Source: JBBQKI01 sp038326725 (lineage in GTDB: Bacteria > Bacteroidota > Bacteroidia > Flavobacteriales > Flavobacteriaceae). Taken from it: a stretch of 64,000 nucleotides of DNA. Position numbers and translations under genes: made by a program. The stretch covers positions 1-64,000 of the forward strand of contig JBBQKI010000002.1 in NCBI GenBank assembly GCA_038326725.1. The letters are read 5' to 3'. How positions within the stretch are numbered: the stretch's first letter is position 1; the number at the start of each line of letters is the position of its first letter. Positions 52,993 to 61,860 of the stretch are shown here, in pieces. The notes under the pieces were generated by a model. The model was given only the letters and a program-made list of their open reading frames with translations. It searched no databases and was not told the DNA's origin.

Positions 52993-53730
52993 TTAAAGCA
53001 ATTTTGGATTAATGTCCAAAATGTTTTCGTTCATATATTTTGAAAGGAAGGTATCCGAAAAATGAGCGTGCCCTTTTATTTTTTCTTGGGAAAGCATTTG
53101 TTTAAGATTAATTTCTTCCCGGTATGCTTTCAACATTGGAACTGAAACCGGGGAATAACTGAAATGCCAAGGTTCATATTTAAAACCTTTGCGGTTGCCG
53201 TTATTGGTGTAAACTTCGTAAAAACCAAAACTTTCCGAATGCTCATTGAGCCAGTCTTTTAATTTGCAAAATGGGCCTTTGCCATGAAAATTTTCTGGCT
53301 CCAAAACACTATTCGGTTGCGGGGCGTTGGCATCAATAATGTCGATATCCGTGCCCCAATGATGGCGGGAAGTGCCTGGAATTGTGGAATATTCTATTAT
53401 TTTGTTAATGGCCTTGGCGGGCGATAGACCTTCCTTTGTGAATTTTTGGTATTTTCCCTCAAAAATTTGTTTCTGCCTTTCAAAACCGCGGTGGGCAGAA
53501 ACCACTTGAATGTTGATATTTTCTCTGGCAGCCTCCGTTTTCATTTTTGTAAATGAACCGAAAGTTTCTTTTTCCATTTTAAAACCCGACCCCAAAAAAT
53601 CTTGATTGCCCTTGCCGATGAGCTGATCTCGGGTGTACGTTTGCTGCAGGGAACCAAATGAAATATGAGGAAAAATGGCAATGCCCATTCCCACTAGGGT
53701 AGTAGTTTTTATAAAATTTTTACGGTTCAT
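52993..53730 (-). CDS. M15 family D-alanyl-D-alanine carboxypeptidase-like peptidase
   Basis: 245 residues with N-terminal export signal (NRKNFIKTTTLVGMGIAIF). VanY-type zinc site: SRHHWGTDIDI (H and D ligands, ~128-138) and EPWHFSY (third His, ~193). Trims peptidoglycan stem peptides at D-Ala in the periplasm. Gap of 19 bp to the M48 gene downstream. Confidence 0.9.
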   Translation of the reverse strand: MNRKNFIKTTTLVGMGIAIFPHISFGSLQQTYTRDQLIGKGNQDFLGSGFKMEKETFGSFTKMKTEAARENINIQVVSAHRGFERQKQIFEGKYQKFTKEGLSPAKAINKIIEYSTIPGTSRHHWGTDIDIIDANAPQPNSVLEPENFHGKGPFCKLKDWLNEHSESFGFYEVYTNNGNRKGFKYEPWHFSYSPVSVPMLKAYREEINLKQMLSQEKIKGHAHFSDTFLSKYMNENILDINPKLL

Positions 53731-53781
53731 TTTTTAAATTTAATTGTCTCTAAAAATACTCTTTTTTAAATCTAATTTAAG

Positions 53782-53812
53782 ACCTCACAAGCTTTTAAAA
53801 CTAGTGAGGTTT
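53782..53812. repeat. Palindromic repeat with TTTTAAAA centre, second copy
   Basis: ACCTCAC - AAGCTTTTAAAACTA - GTGAGGT, same architecture as 3141-3172 but different arm bases. It overlaps the last codons and stop of pepE (53785). May function as a terminator for that gene. Confidence 0.6.
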
Positions 53813-54489
53813 GCCAACTCATAAGCTTCTTTACCTTGTTCAAAAACACGGGCGGCTATTCCCCCTTTTAAAACTATATTTTCACCCTTTACCCGAAGCC
53901 AACTTCCTTCGCGCAAACCCACTACAGGAATATTGCTTTGGGTATGAAATTCCCGGATACGGGTTTCGCGGGTTTCGCCCATGTGATTGCTGTTTAAATC
54001 TGGGTCCAAAAAATGGGGGTTGAGGTTAAAAGGAATTACCCCCAAAGTTTTAAATGAAGGCGGGTAAACTATGGGCATATCGTTGGTAGTCTGCATTGTG
54101 GGCCCGCAAATATTGCTGCCCGCGCTTGTTCCCAAATAAGGAACCCCTTTGAAAATGATTTCGCGAAGGGTTTGTATTACATTATATTTATACAATTGTG
54201 AAACCAAAACGAAGGTATTGCCGCCGCCGGTAAAAATTCCTTTTGCATTTTGCAAAGCGTTTTCAGGATTTTCAAAGGTGTGCAACCCTATAATTTTTTT
54301 GCCTATTTTCCGAAATGCTTCGGCAACTTTTCCGGTATAAACATCGTGGGAAATACCGCCGGGCCTAGCGTAGGGGATAAAAATGATTTCTTCAATTCCT
54401 GAAAATAATCCATCGATTTCTTCTTTTAAATAATCGAGATATTCTCCGTTATAAATCACGGAGCTACTGGCGATAATCAGGTTTTTCAT
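53785..54489 (-). CDS. pepE: Alpha-aspartyl dipeptidase (peptidase E)
   Basis: 234 residues, S51 family. Catalytic Ser in GTSAGSNICGP (~120), FIPYARPG, GGGNTFVL (~82), and NPHFLDPDLNSNHMGETRETRI (in part) with the His region. Cleaves Asp-X dipeptides in the cytoplasm. Confidence 0.93.
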   Translation of the reverse strand: MKNLIIASSSVIYNGEYLDYLKEEIDGLFSGIEEIIFIPYARPGGISHDVYTGKVAEAFRKIGKKIIGLHTFENPENALQNAKGIFTGGGNTFVLVSQLYKYNVIQTLREIIFKGVPYLGTSAGSNICGPTMQTTNDMPIVYPPSFKTLGVIPFNLNPHFLDPDLNSNHMGETRETRIREFHTQSNIPVVGLREGSWLRVKGENIVLKGGIAARVFEQGKEAYELANLTSFKSL

Positions 54490-54612
54490 TTTTCGTGAAA
54501 TGATTTTTATTAATATTTATTATCTATAAAAAGCTAACGACAACGGTAAAATTAACAATTAGCCCCCACACCTTTAGGATTTACAATGAAAACAAAAACG
54601 TATTTTTAAAAA

Positions 54613-55425
54613 ATGGTAAGGAAACTACTTTTGGTGTTAACGGTTTTGATTCCCATCCTTGTTTCTTCACAAGATATTGACCGTGTTTTGATAGACGGAA
54701 AAATAACCGCGCCAGCCCAGGAAGATTTGGAAGGCATAACCATTTATAACACCTCTTCGCAAAAAGGCACTGTTACCGATGTTTCGGGGGAATTTAAGAT
54801 TGAAGTGGGAGAGAACGACAGGTTGCTCATCACCGCATTGCAGTTCCAATCTTTTACAGTGGTTGTTGAAGAAGGGATTGTCAATACTCGGACAATTATC
54901 ATTTTTTTAAACCCAGCAATAAACCAATTGACGGAAGTGATTGTTCGGCCCTATGACCTTTCGGGAAATATACGAGTGGACGTAAACCGAATAAAAACCT
55001 ATGCCCCGCTGGAATTGGACCTGAGCTATGAAAACATGGAATTTGGATATGATTTTGTGCCCGATGCGCAAACCACCATTCGTGGGAACGCAGCGGAAGA
55101 AGCCTTGAACAGCAATGCCCTTAAAAATGGGATAAATTTTATTTCCATTCTTGGAGGGCTTGCCAGTTTGTTTATCCCAAAAACCACCTATAAATATGGG
55201 ATTTCGGAAAGACAAGCCTTGACAACCAATTTGAAACAGCGGTTCAGCCCAGAATTTATCTCAAAAACTTTTGAAATTCCTGCCGAAAACGCATTTGATT
55301 TTCTTTATTTTGTTGAAGAAAATGGGATAGAGCTACAGTTGCTGAAACCCGAAAACGAAATGCTTTTGATGGAAGTTTTGTTGCAGCAAAGTTTAATTTA
55401 TAAACAGAAGCTTGAAGAAAAATAA
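54613..55425 (+). CDS. Carboxypeptidase-like regulatory domain protein (paralogue A)
   Basis: 270 residues: signal peptide to ~20 (SSQD), a CarboxypepD_reg-like beta-sandwich (~22-110; GKITAPAQEDLEGITIYNTSS in part, SGEFKIEV, LLITALQFQSF) as in TonB-receptor plug-leader domains, then a helical region with unknown role (LTEVIVRPYDLSGNIRVDV, PTTYKYG-like). No barrel follows. Overlaps the next gene by 14 bp and is paralogous to it. Function unknown; probably periplasmic. Confidence 0.75.
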   Translation: MVRKLLLVLTVLIPILVSSQDIDRVLIDGKITAPAQEDLEGITIYNTSSQKGTVTDVSGEFKIEVGENDRLLITALQFQSFTVVVEEGIVNTRTIIIFLNPAINQLTEVIVRPYDLSGNIRVDVNRIKTYAPLELDLSYENMEFGYDFVPDAQTTIRGNAAEEALNSNALKNGINFISILGGLASLFIPKTTYKYGISERQALTTNLKQRFSPEFISKTFEIPAENAFDFLYFVEENGIELQLLKPENEMLLMEVLLQQSLIYKQKLEEK

Positions 55426-56182
55426 TCTACCTGTTTTTTTTGTGTTCTTTTTTGTAACCCTATTTTCAATGGGGCAAGAAGTGGTTTTGGCGGGTAGGAT
55501 TATGAACTTGAGTGAAGTGGAGGGCATCCATGTTTTGAACAAATCTTCAGGTTTTAATACAGTTACTAGCGAGGGTGGAGAATTTTATATCAAAGCAAAA
55601 TTGTTGGATACCCTTTTTTTTTCCTCCATAAAATATGTACCGGCAATAGTGGTTGTTTCAAAAGATATTTATACTACTCAAAAACTTTTATTGACCCTTG
55701 CAGATGAAAATCAACTTGAAGAAGTTTATTTATGGCCAAACTTAACCGGGAATATCGCAACCGATATAAAGAAAATAAAAATTGAAGAACAAATCACTGC
55801 ATCAGATTTGGGAATTCCAGCATTTGAGGGAATACCGGAAGAAAAAATTGTTCCAATAGTTCCCTATCTTGGAATCGCAAGTGCTGTAGATCTTGAAGCA
55901 CTCTACAAACACCTCAGCGGTTATTATAAAACCCTCAAAACAAAACGGAAATGGGATAAGGAAAATACCTCGGTGTCAAGCATAATCAATTTTTACGGCC
56001 CTTTTTTTTTCGAAGAGGCCTATAAAATCCCTGAGGACAAATTGATTGATTTTTTACTTTTTTGTTCGGAAACCTCGGATCTTACAAAGAATTTTAATAA
56101 CGCAAACTATGCCAATGTTTTGGAAATTTTTCATGAAAAGGCACCTATCTATCTATCGAGGCGCTCCGAAAAAGGGGAATGA
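55412..56182 (+). CDS. Carboxypeptidase-like regulatory domain protein (paralogue B)
   Basis: 256 residues, starting at TTG (55412) inside the end of paralogue A. Signal peptide (FFVTLFSMGQE), then the same beta-sandwich (GRIMNLSEVEGIHVLNKSSGFNTV in part, GGEFYIKA, LFFSSIKYVPA) and a helical C-terminal half (NLTGNIATDIKKIKIEEQ). The layout of A is repeated but identity is low. The translational overlap implies equal production. Confidence 0.7.
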   Translation: MKKNNLPVFFVFFFVTLFSMGQEVVLAGRIMNLSEVEGIHVLNKSSGFNTVTSEGGEFYIKAKLLDTLFFSSIKYVPAIVVVSKDIYTTQKLLLTLADENQLEEVYLWPNLTGNIATDIKKIKIEEQITASDLGIPAFEGIPEEKIVPIVPYLGIASAVDLEALYKHLSGYYKTLKTKRKWDKENTSVSSIINFYGPFFFEEAYKIPEDKLIDFLLFCSETSDLTKNFNNANYANVLEIFHEKAPIYLSRRSEKGE

Positions 56183-56235
56183 TTTATGTAACATTTTGAG
56201 TTTGAAAACGTCCAATCTTCTATTAAAATAAATAA

Positions 56236-56739
56236 ATGAAGTTAATAAAACTGTCTTTTTTAATCTTACTGTTTCCTTTGATAACAGCCTTTTCAGCGCA
56301 TAAATTTTATGTGAGCATCACTAAAATAGAATATGTTGCCGATAACAATTCCGTTCAAATAATCACCAAAATATTTACCGATGACATGGAAACCGTGTTA
56401 AGTGAAAGATATTCGCGCGACATTTCCCTCGGTACAAAAAGGGAAACACAAACCGATTTGGACCTTCTTCAAAAGTACATGCTTCAGAAAATAAAAATCA
56501 GCATTAACGGTAAACCCGCTGAATTGAAATATTTGGGACAGGAATATGAAATGGATATGGTGGTTTCGTATATTGAAATTTCGGATGTTAAAAATTTAAA
56601 ATCTATTGAAATAGCGAATAGTACTTTGATAGATATTTATCCGGAGCAGCAAAACATAGTTCATTTTAAAACCCGCGACAGCCGAAGGAGCTTGATTTTG
56701 GATAAAGATGAGCCAAGGGGGGTATTAAATTTTGATTAA
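56236..56739 (+). CDS. DUF6702 family protein
   Basis: 167 residues, signal peptide (LITAFSAH) and a DUF6702 beta-rich domain: HKFYVSITKIEYVADNNSVQI (in part), KIFTDDMETVLSE, LQKYMLQKIKISINGK, LGQEYEMDMVVSYIEI. Exported, function unknown. It precedes the M1 peptidase by 64 bp; the pair is often adjacent in flavobacteria, so a functional link is possible. Confidence 0.85.
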   Translation: MKLIKLSFLILLFPLITAFSAHKFYVSITKIEYVADNNSVQIITKIFTDDMETVLSERYSRDISLGTKRETQTDLDLLQKYMLQKIKISINGKPAELKYLGQEYEMDMVVSYIEISDVKNLKSIEIANSTLIDIYPEQQNIVHFKTRDSRRSLILDKDEPRGVLNFD

Positions 56740-56803
56740 TGAAGCAAAAGCCCCAAAAATAAAGTATTTTTAAAAAAATTTAATTTTCAAATTCCTCGAT
56801 TAT

Positions 56804-59107
56804 ATGAAAGTATTTAAATATTTTTTCCTTGCCATCATTTTTTTCTCCTCCGGAATTGTAACCGCACAAGAGCCCGAAGTTCAAGAACGGGAGGGAGGTC
56901 ATTTGAACAACAACCGTTTCAAGCAAATGTATGAAGAGTTCGCAACGCCCAATATGTTTCGTACCGCGAGCGGTGCTCCGGGGCCAAACTATTACCAACA
57001 ACAGGCGGACTATGTGATGGATGTGGAGCTTGATGATAAAAACAAAAAATTAACAGGATTCGAAACCATAACATATTCCAACAATTCCCCCGATGTATTG
57101 GAATTTTTGTGGGTGCAGTTGGATCAAAATTATAAAACGAAAGATTCAAAAACCCCTTTGATAGAACCTTCCAATGCCTTGCCTGCGGATGAAGTTTCTT
57201 CTTTTGTGGAATCTTATATGAACGAACCTTTTGATGGGGGCTTCAATATTATGGAAGTTAGAGATTCAAAAGGTGGCCCCTTACAGTACACCATTAACCA
57301 AACCATGATGCGTGTTGAAATGCCTAAACATTTGCAACCGGGCGAAAAATTTATTTTTTCAATCAAATGGTGGTACAATATTAACAACCACGTTACAGAT
57401 CGGGCCCGAAGCGGATATGAAGAATTTGAAGATGGCAATCGGGGCTATGTTATTGCCCAATTTTACCCCAGAATGGCAGTATATAATGATGTGGAAGGTT
57501 GGCAAAACAGCCAGTTTTGGGGTCGCGATGAATTTGCTTTGCCCTTCGGGAATTTTGAAGTGAACATTACCGTGCCCTCCGATCATACCTTAGATGCAAC
57601 CGGAACGCTTCAAAACCAAAAGGAAATTTTTTCAAAAGAAATGACTGACCGATATGAAAGGGCTAAAAAATCTTATGACAAGCCTGTAATTATCGTTAGT
57701 CAAGCAGAAGCAGAAGCTGCTTCGAGAGGATTTGCCACCACCAAAAAAACATGGAAATTTAAGGCAGAAAATGTCCGGGATTATGCTTTTGCGACTTCTC
57801 GAAAGTTTATTTGGGACATGATGGCAGTGAAAATGGGTGCCAAGGATGTGATGGCCATTTCACTTTATCCCCCGGAGGGCAACCCGCTTTGGGAAGATTA
57901 TTCCACCTTGGCCGTGGCAAGCACTTTAAAAACCTATTCGCGCATGACTTTCGATTATCCCTATCCCAAAGCCATTTCGGTGCATGCCCAAAACCAGGGA
58001 ATGGAATATCCCATGATTTGCTGGAACTACGGCAGGCCCGAAAAAGATGGCTCATATAGTGATCGTACCAAATATGGGATGATTAGTGTAATTATTCACG
58101 AAGTGGGTCATAATTATTTCCCGATGATCGTGAACAGCGATGAACGTCAATGGACGTGGATGGATGAAGGGTTAAATACCTTTGTGCAATATGTGGCGGA
58201 GCAGGATTTTGGTGAAAAGTATCCCGCTGCCATTGCACCCAACAAAGAATATCCTTCGCGCCGAGGCCCTGCTAAATTGATTATAGATTATATGGCTGGC
58301 GATCAAGCCTATTTGGAACCGATAATGACAAAAGGTTTGAACGTGCACGATTTTGGCGCGAATGCATATTCAAAACCTGCAACAGCACTCAATATTCTTC
58401 GGGAAACCGTTATGGGCCGCGATCTTTTTGATTATGCATTTAAAACCTACGCCAACCGATGGATGTTCAAGCACCCAACGCCCGAGGATTTTTTCCGCAC
58501 AATGGAAGATGCTTCCGCAGTGGATTTGGATTGGTACTGGAGGTCGTGGTTTTTTACAACCAATTATGTTGACATTGGGATTAAAGAAGTAAAGAAATTT
58601 TTTGCCACTTCCAAAATGAATACAGAGATACGAGAGATGATCGAAGCCCGTGGCATTAATGAAAATGATCTTCCGCCATTGGTTTATATGGTTGAAGAAG
58701 GGAGTGAAGATTTTGAGGAGGGAATGAAAACGAGTAGTTTGAACGATGTTGTTACACTTCAGGAATATTTAATGGATAATCTTTCCCCCGAGGAACGAAT
58801 GAAATTAAAAAAACCCAAATATTTTTACGAAATAACTTTCGAAAAACCGGGAGATATCCCCATGCCCATCATTGTTGAATATACCTATGCTGATGGGAGA
58901 AAAGAACGAATAACTTATCCCGCTGAAATTTGGAGGAAAAATGACGTGACCGTTAGTAAAGTTATTGCTTCCGAAAAGGAAATCACCACAATAACAGTGG
59001 ATCCCGACCTAGAAACAGCGGATATAGACACTTCTAACAATACGTGGCCCCAACGAAAAAAATTGGGGGCTTTCGATTCATTTAAAAATAAAGTAGAACA
59101 GGATTGA
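56804..59107 (+). CDS. M1 family aminopeptidase
   Basis: 767 residues, signal peptide (to ~22, VTAQE). Zinc site HEVGH (H432-H436) with the third ligand Glu455 in WMDEGLN. The usual GAMEN exopeptidase motif is replaced by GMEYP (NQGMEYPMICW, ~403). The N-terminal beta domain (~60-270) and a beta-sandwich C-terminal (~630-767) flank the catalytic domain. Periplasmic or surface N-terminal peptide trimming. Confidence 0.9.
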   Translation: MKVFKYFFLAIIFFSSGIVTAQEPEVQEREGGHLNNNRFKQMYEEFATPNMFRTASGAPGPNYYQQQADYVMDVELDDKNKKLTGFETITYSNNSPDVLEFLWVQLDQNYKTKDSKTPLIEPSNALPADEVSSFVESYMNEPFDGGFNIMEVRDSKGGPLQYTINQTMMRVEMPKHLQPGEKFIFSIKWWYNINNHVTDRARSGYEEFEDGNRGYVIAQFYPRMAVYNDVEGWQNSQFWGRDEFALPFGNFEVNITVPSDHTLDATGTLQNQKEIFSKEMTDRYERAKKSYDKPVIIVSQAEAEAASRGFATTKKTWKFKAENVRDYAFATSRKFIWDMMAVKMGAKDVMAISLYPPEGNPLWEDYSTLAVASTLKTYSRMTFDYPYPKAISVHAQNQGMEYPMICWNYGRPEKDGSYSDRTKYGMISVIIHEVGHNYFPMIVNSDERQWTWMDEGLNTFVQYVAEQDFGEKYPAAIAPNKEYPSRRGPAKLIIDYMAGDQAYLEPIMTKGLNVHDFGANAYSKPATALNILRETVMGRDLFDYAFKTYANRWMFKHPTPEDFFRTMEDASAVDLDWYWRSWFFTTNYVDIGIKEVKKFFATSKMNTEIREMIEARGINENDLPPLVYMVEEGSEDFEEGMKTSSLNDVVTLQEYLMDNLSPEERMKLKKPKYFYEITFEKPGDIPMPIIVEYTYADGRKERITYPAEIWRKNDVTVSKVIASEKEITTITVDPDLETADIDTSNNTWPQRKKLGAFDSFKNKVEQD

Positions 59108-59122
59108 TTTTTTATAAAAATT

Positions 59123-59165
59123 TAAAGCCCTTTCTTCACTTAAATTTGGGAAAGGGCTTTTTTTA
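59123..59165 (+). terminator. Terminator after the M1 peptidase gene
   Basis: TTTAAAGCCCTTTC - TTCACTTAAATTTGG - GAAAGGGCTTTTTTTAT: 10-bp GC-moderate stem followed by a T run on the plus strand. Confidence 0.82.
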
Positions 59166-59183
59166 TTCTGCCCGCAACTTCGC

Positions 59184-59191
59184 TATCTTTG
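59184..59191 (+). promoter_or_regulatory. tatA -7 element, leaderless arrangement
   Basis: TATCTTTG ends 4 bp before the tatA ATG (59196), so the transcript should start at or just after the start codon region. No -33 TTG at proper spacing. Confidence 0.5.
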
Positions 59192-59195
59192 CCTT

Positions 59196-59483
59196 ATGAC
59201 AGCTCAAGCAATTTTTTTATTTATAAGTGGCGGCGAAATTGGTTTTATACTTTTTGTTGCCCTTTTGGTTTTTGGTGCCGACAAAATTCCTGAACTGGCA
59301 CGCGGTTTGGGAAAAGGGATGCGGCAGTTGAAAGATGCCACCAACGATATTAAAAGTGAAATCACCAAAAGCGCAGAAGAAAACGGATTGGATTTGGACA
59401 TAACTAAAAATGTTCGAAAGGAAATAGACAAAGTAAAAGAAGATGTGGGCGATGTTACCGGCCCAATTAAAAGAAACATGTAA
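59196..59483 (+). CDS. tatA: Sec-independent protein translocase TatA
   Basis: 95 residues: short N-terminal helix (~9-26), hinge FGADKIPELARGLGKGMRQLKDATNDIK (in part) with the amphipathic helix, and a charged tail. TatA/B-type pore-forming component exporting folded proteins. PAP2 gene starts next base after the stop. Confidence 0.93.
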   Translation: MTAQAIFLFISGGEIGFILFVALLVFGADKIPELARGLGKGMRQLKDATNDIKSEITKSAEENGLDLDITKNVRKEIDKVKEDVGDVTGPIKRNM

Positions 59484-60074
59484 ATGTGGGAAACCCTGAA
59501 ATTATGGGATCGGGAACTATTCGTTTTCTTGAATAGCCTTGGAATTGATAGGTTTGACGCTTTTTGGATGTTTGTTACACAAATCGAAACTTGGGTCCCG
59601 CTATTTGTTTTTTTCTCATTAATGATTTTTTATTACTATAAAGGAAGAAAAGGGCTGTTGGTCCTTTTTTTTATGGTGCTAACCTTTGGAATCACGATTT
59701 TATTTACCGGGTTGGTAAAAGATTATGTAGCTCGCCTGCGCCCCAACAATGTGGAGGCTTTTGCTCAAGTGATCCGCATCCTTCAAACCCCTTCTAATTA
59801 CAGTTTTTTCTCCGGGCACGCTTCTTCCAGTTTTTCAATTACCACCTTTGTAGTTTTTTCCTTGCAAAACTTTACCAAATGGATTTATTGGGCATATTTA
59901 TGGCCGTTGCTTTTCGTGTCGAGCCGCATTTTTATTGGGGTACATTATCCAAGCGATATATTGGTGGGAGCTTGCGTAGGAGTCCTTTTTGCTTTTGGAT
60001 TCCATTATTTATGTCAGAAAATACTATTAATGGAAAAAAGGTCTTTTAGATCATTTTACCCTCGAAAGCGTTAG
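59484..60074 (+). CDS. PAP2 superfamily membrane phosphatase
   Basis: 196 residues, ~6 helices, with the full phosphatase signature: KDYVARLRP (Lys-x6-Arg-Pro, ~75-83), SGH in SFFSGHASSSF (~105) and SRIFIGVHYPSD (~150-161) with the catalytic His and Asp. Hydrolyses lipid phosphates such as undecaprenyl or phosphatidylglycerol phosphate; specific substrate not determined. The 3' end overlaps the convergent O-methyltransferase gene by 24 bp. Confidence 0.92.
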   Translation: MWETLKLWDRELFVFLNSLGIDRFDAFWMFVTQIETWVPLFVFFSLMIFYYYKGRKGLLVLFFMVLTFGITILFTGLVKDYVARLRPNNVEAFAQVIRILQTPSNYSFFSGHASSSFSITTFVVFSLQNFTKWIYWAYLWPLLFVSSRIFIGVHYPSDILVGACVGVLFAFGFHYLCQKILLMEKRSFRSFYPRKR

Positions 60075-60701
60075 CCCGTCCCGGATTGGAAGTATCACGG
60101 TTTCAAGTTTAGGGTGTTCGTTCAAGAGTTTGTTGTAAATTATTAAGGCTTTTGTATCAAGATCATCTTCATTTACTTTTTCCAAAACCTTTCCGCTCCA
60201 TAAAACATTATCGCTTAAAATCACAGAACCAGCTTTCAGTTTTGGCAGAATCATCTCCAAGTAATTGGGATAATTTTCCTTATCGGCATCAATAAAAACA
60301 AGGTCGAAGGTGTGTTGAAGCGTGGGGATAATTTCCAATGCATTCCCCAAATGCTGAATGATTTGTGTGCCAAAGTTGGATGTTTCAAAATATCTTCGTT
60401 GAAGATCGAACAATTCCTCGTTCACATCTATGGTGTGCAATTCGCCGTCTTTTTGCATTCCTTCCGCCAAGCACAAAGCAGAATAACCGGTATAGGTGCC
60501 AATTTCTAAAATATATTTTGGTTGAATTATTTTCGATAGCAGGCTCAAAACACGCCCCTGTAAATGGCCGCTCAACATACGTGGCTGCATCACTTTCTGC
60601 CAAGTTTCCCTGTTCAGTTTTTGAAGCAATTCCGGTTCGGGTTGCGAGTGTTTTTCAACGTATTCGTTTATTTTTTCGGGAAGAAAATCCATTTTTTTCA
60701 A
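60051..60701 (-). CDS. O-methyltransferase (family 3, SAM-dependent)
   Basis: 216 residues: ILEIGTYTGYSALCLAEGM (motif I, ~69-85), ELHTIDVNEE, DLVFIDADKENYPNYLEMI (~133-150), LSDNVLWSGKV (~170) with the metal ligand Asp-Asn pair. Caffeoyl-CoA/catechol-type O-methyltransferase; in this context could act on an aromatic compound. Four-bp overlap with the amidohydrolase gene at 60698. Confidence 0.9.
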   Translation of the reverse strand: MKKMDFLPEKINEYVEKHSQPEPELLQKLNRETWQKVMQPRMLSGHLQGRVLSLLSKIIQPKYILEIGTYTGYSALCLAEGMQKDGELHTIDVNEELFDLQRRYFETSNFGTQIIQHLGNALEIIPTLQHTFDLVFIDADKENYPNYLEMILPKLKAGSVILSDNVLWSGKVLEKVNEDDLDTKALIIYNKLLNEHPKLETVILPIRDGLTLSRVK

Positions 60702-61804
60702 TCAGTTTCCCCTTTGGGGGATGGGGGGCTTATTCTGTTTAACAGTTTTTGCTTTGCCTTTTCATCATCTCCGCACAGCCATTGTATTACGTTATCTTCC
60801 CAAATGGCATTACATTCTGTTTCTGTAAGTATATTTTGTTCTTGGGCTAAATCCAAAATTTTTCCGGGGTAGGAAGATTGTTGAGCACTCTCCATTTCGC
60901 CAAGGGGGTAGGGGTCATCAAGCCCCATTAACACCTGTTTATAGGTTTGATTTTTAACTAAAAGCCCCAGAGATCCGGTGTCGTGTACTAAAGTATCGAA
61001 GAAAATATTTTTATGCCCAACGGCTTTTCGGGGATGGTGCTTACCTTCAAAAAGATCCGGTCTGCCATCAAAACCTTGGATACGCCTTCCTAAATTGATT
61101 TGCGCCAACTGTCCGCCGTGAGCAAAACACGTCCGCATATTCGGGTATTTATCTTGGTAACCGTTCAATGTCAAAAAATGATAGGCATCCGCACATTGGG
61201 CCAACATCCAAATCAAGTGGAACCGCCACGAAGTATTTTTTAAAAGAATAAATTTTTCGCCATCATACGGATGTATTTCCACAGCCAAATTGTATCTGCT
61301 CGCCATTTCAAAAATAGGCTCGTTTTCTTCGTCAAAAATGCAGCGCCAAGTACCTATTGTATCCATATAATGGGTTGGCAAACAAAGAAGTTGCATTCCC
61401 AATTCTTCAACACAGCGCTCAATTTCCCATAGGGCGCCTTTAATTAAACCCGGGTGGACCACAAAACCGCAAGTGAATTTTGATGGATTTTCGCGCTGTA
61501 TTTTTGCGTTGAAATCATTCTGAAACCTAAGTGCCTGCTTCATTTCTTCAACCCGCAAACCATTTCCGTAAAGTTGGGAAAGGTTTAAAACCACGGCGTG
61601 ATCAATTTTGAACCGTTCCATCCATTCCAATTTTTCCTTAAGAAAAAAACTGGAATCGGTTACCGGACGGCTCCAGTTTTTTTGAAGCATGAATTTCCGG
61701 TCTTTGTCCACCCAAAAGATTTCCTTGTCCACCATGAATTGAGGAATTTCCTCCGGATAAGGGAGCAAGTGCGAATGACCGTTGATGCGTAGTTTTCGTT
61801 TCAT
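60698..61804 (-). CDS. ACMSD-like amidohydrolase (2-amino-3-carboxymuconate semialdehyde decarboxylase-like)
   Basis: 368 residues from ATG at 61802-61804. Metal-binding NGHSHLLPYP (HxH, ~10-12), central His in VEIHPYDG (~175), CFAHGGQLAQINLGRR (~230), and GLDDPYPLGE with the Asp (~298). This layout fits ACMSD-type decarboxylases of the amidohydrolase superfamily. Neighbouring SDR and aldehyde dehydrogenase genes suggest the lower kynurenine (tryptophan) pathway; a related decarboxylase activity on another muconate-type compound is possible. Confidence 0.8.
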   Translation of the reverse strand: MKRKLRINGHSHLLPYPEEIPQFMVDKEIFWVDKDRKFMLQKNWSRPVTDSSFFLKEKLEWMERFKIDHAVVLNLSQLYGNGLRVEEMKQALRFQNDFNAKIQRENPSKFTCGFVVHPGLIKGALWEIERCVEELGMQLLCLPTHYMDTIGTWRCIFDEENEPIFEMASRYNLAVEIHPYDGEKFILLKNTSWRFHLIWMLAQCADAYHFLTLNGYQDKYPNMRTCFAHGGQLAQINLGRRIQGFDGRPDLFEGKHHPRKAVGHKNIFFDTLVHDTGSLGLLVKNQTYKQVLMGLDDPYPLGEMESAQQSSYPGKILDLAQEQNILTETECNAIWEDNVIQWLCGDDEKAKQKLLNRISPPSPKGETD

Positions 61805-61860
61805 GTTATCCCCCTGCGAACGCAAGGGTCTTTTTAATTCAAAATAAATTTTGCTTAAAG

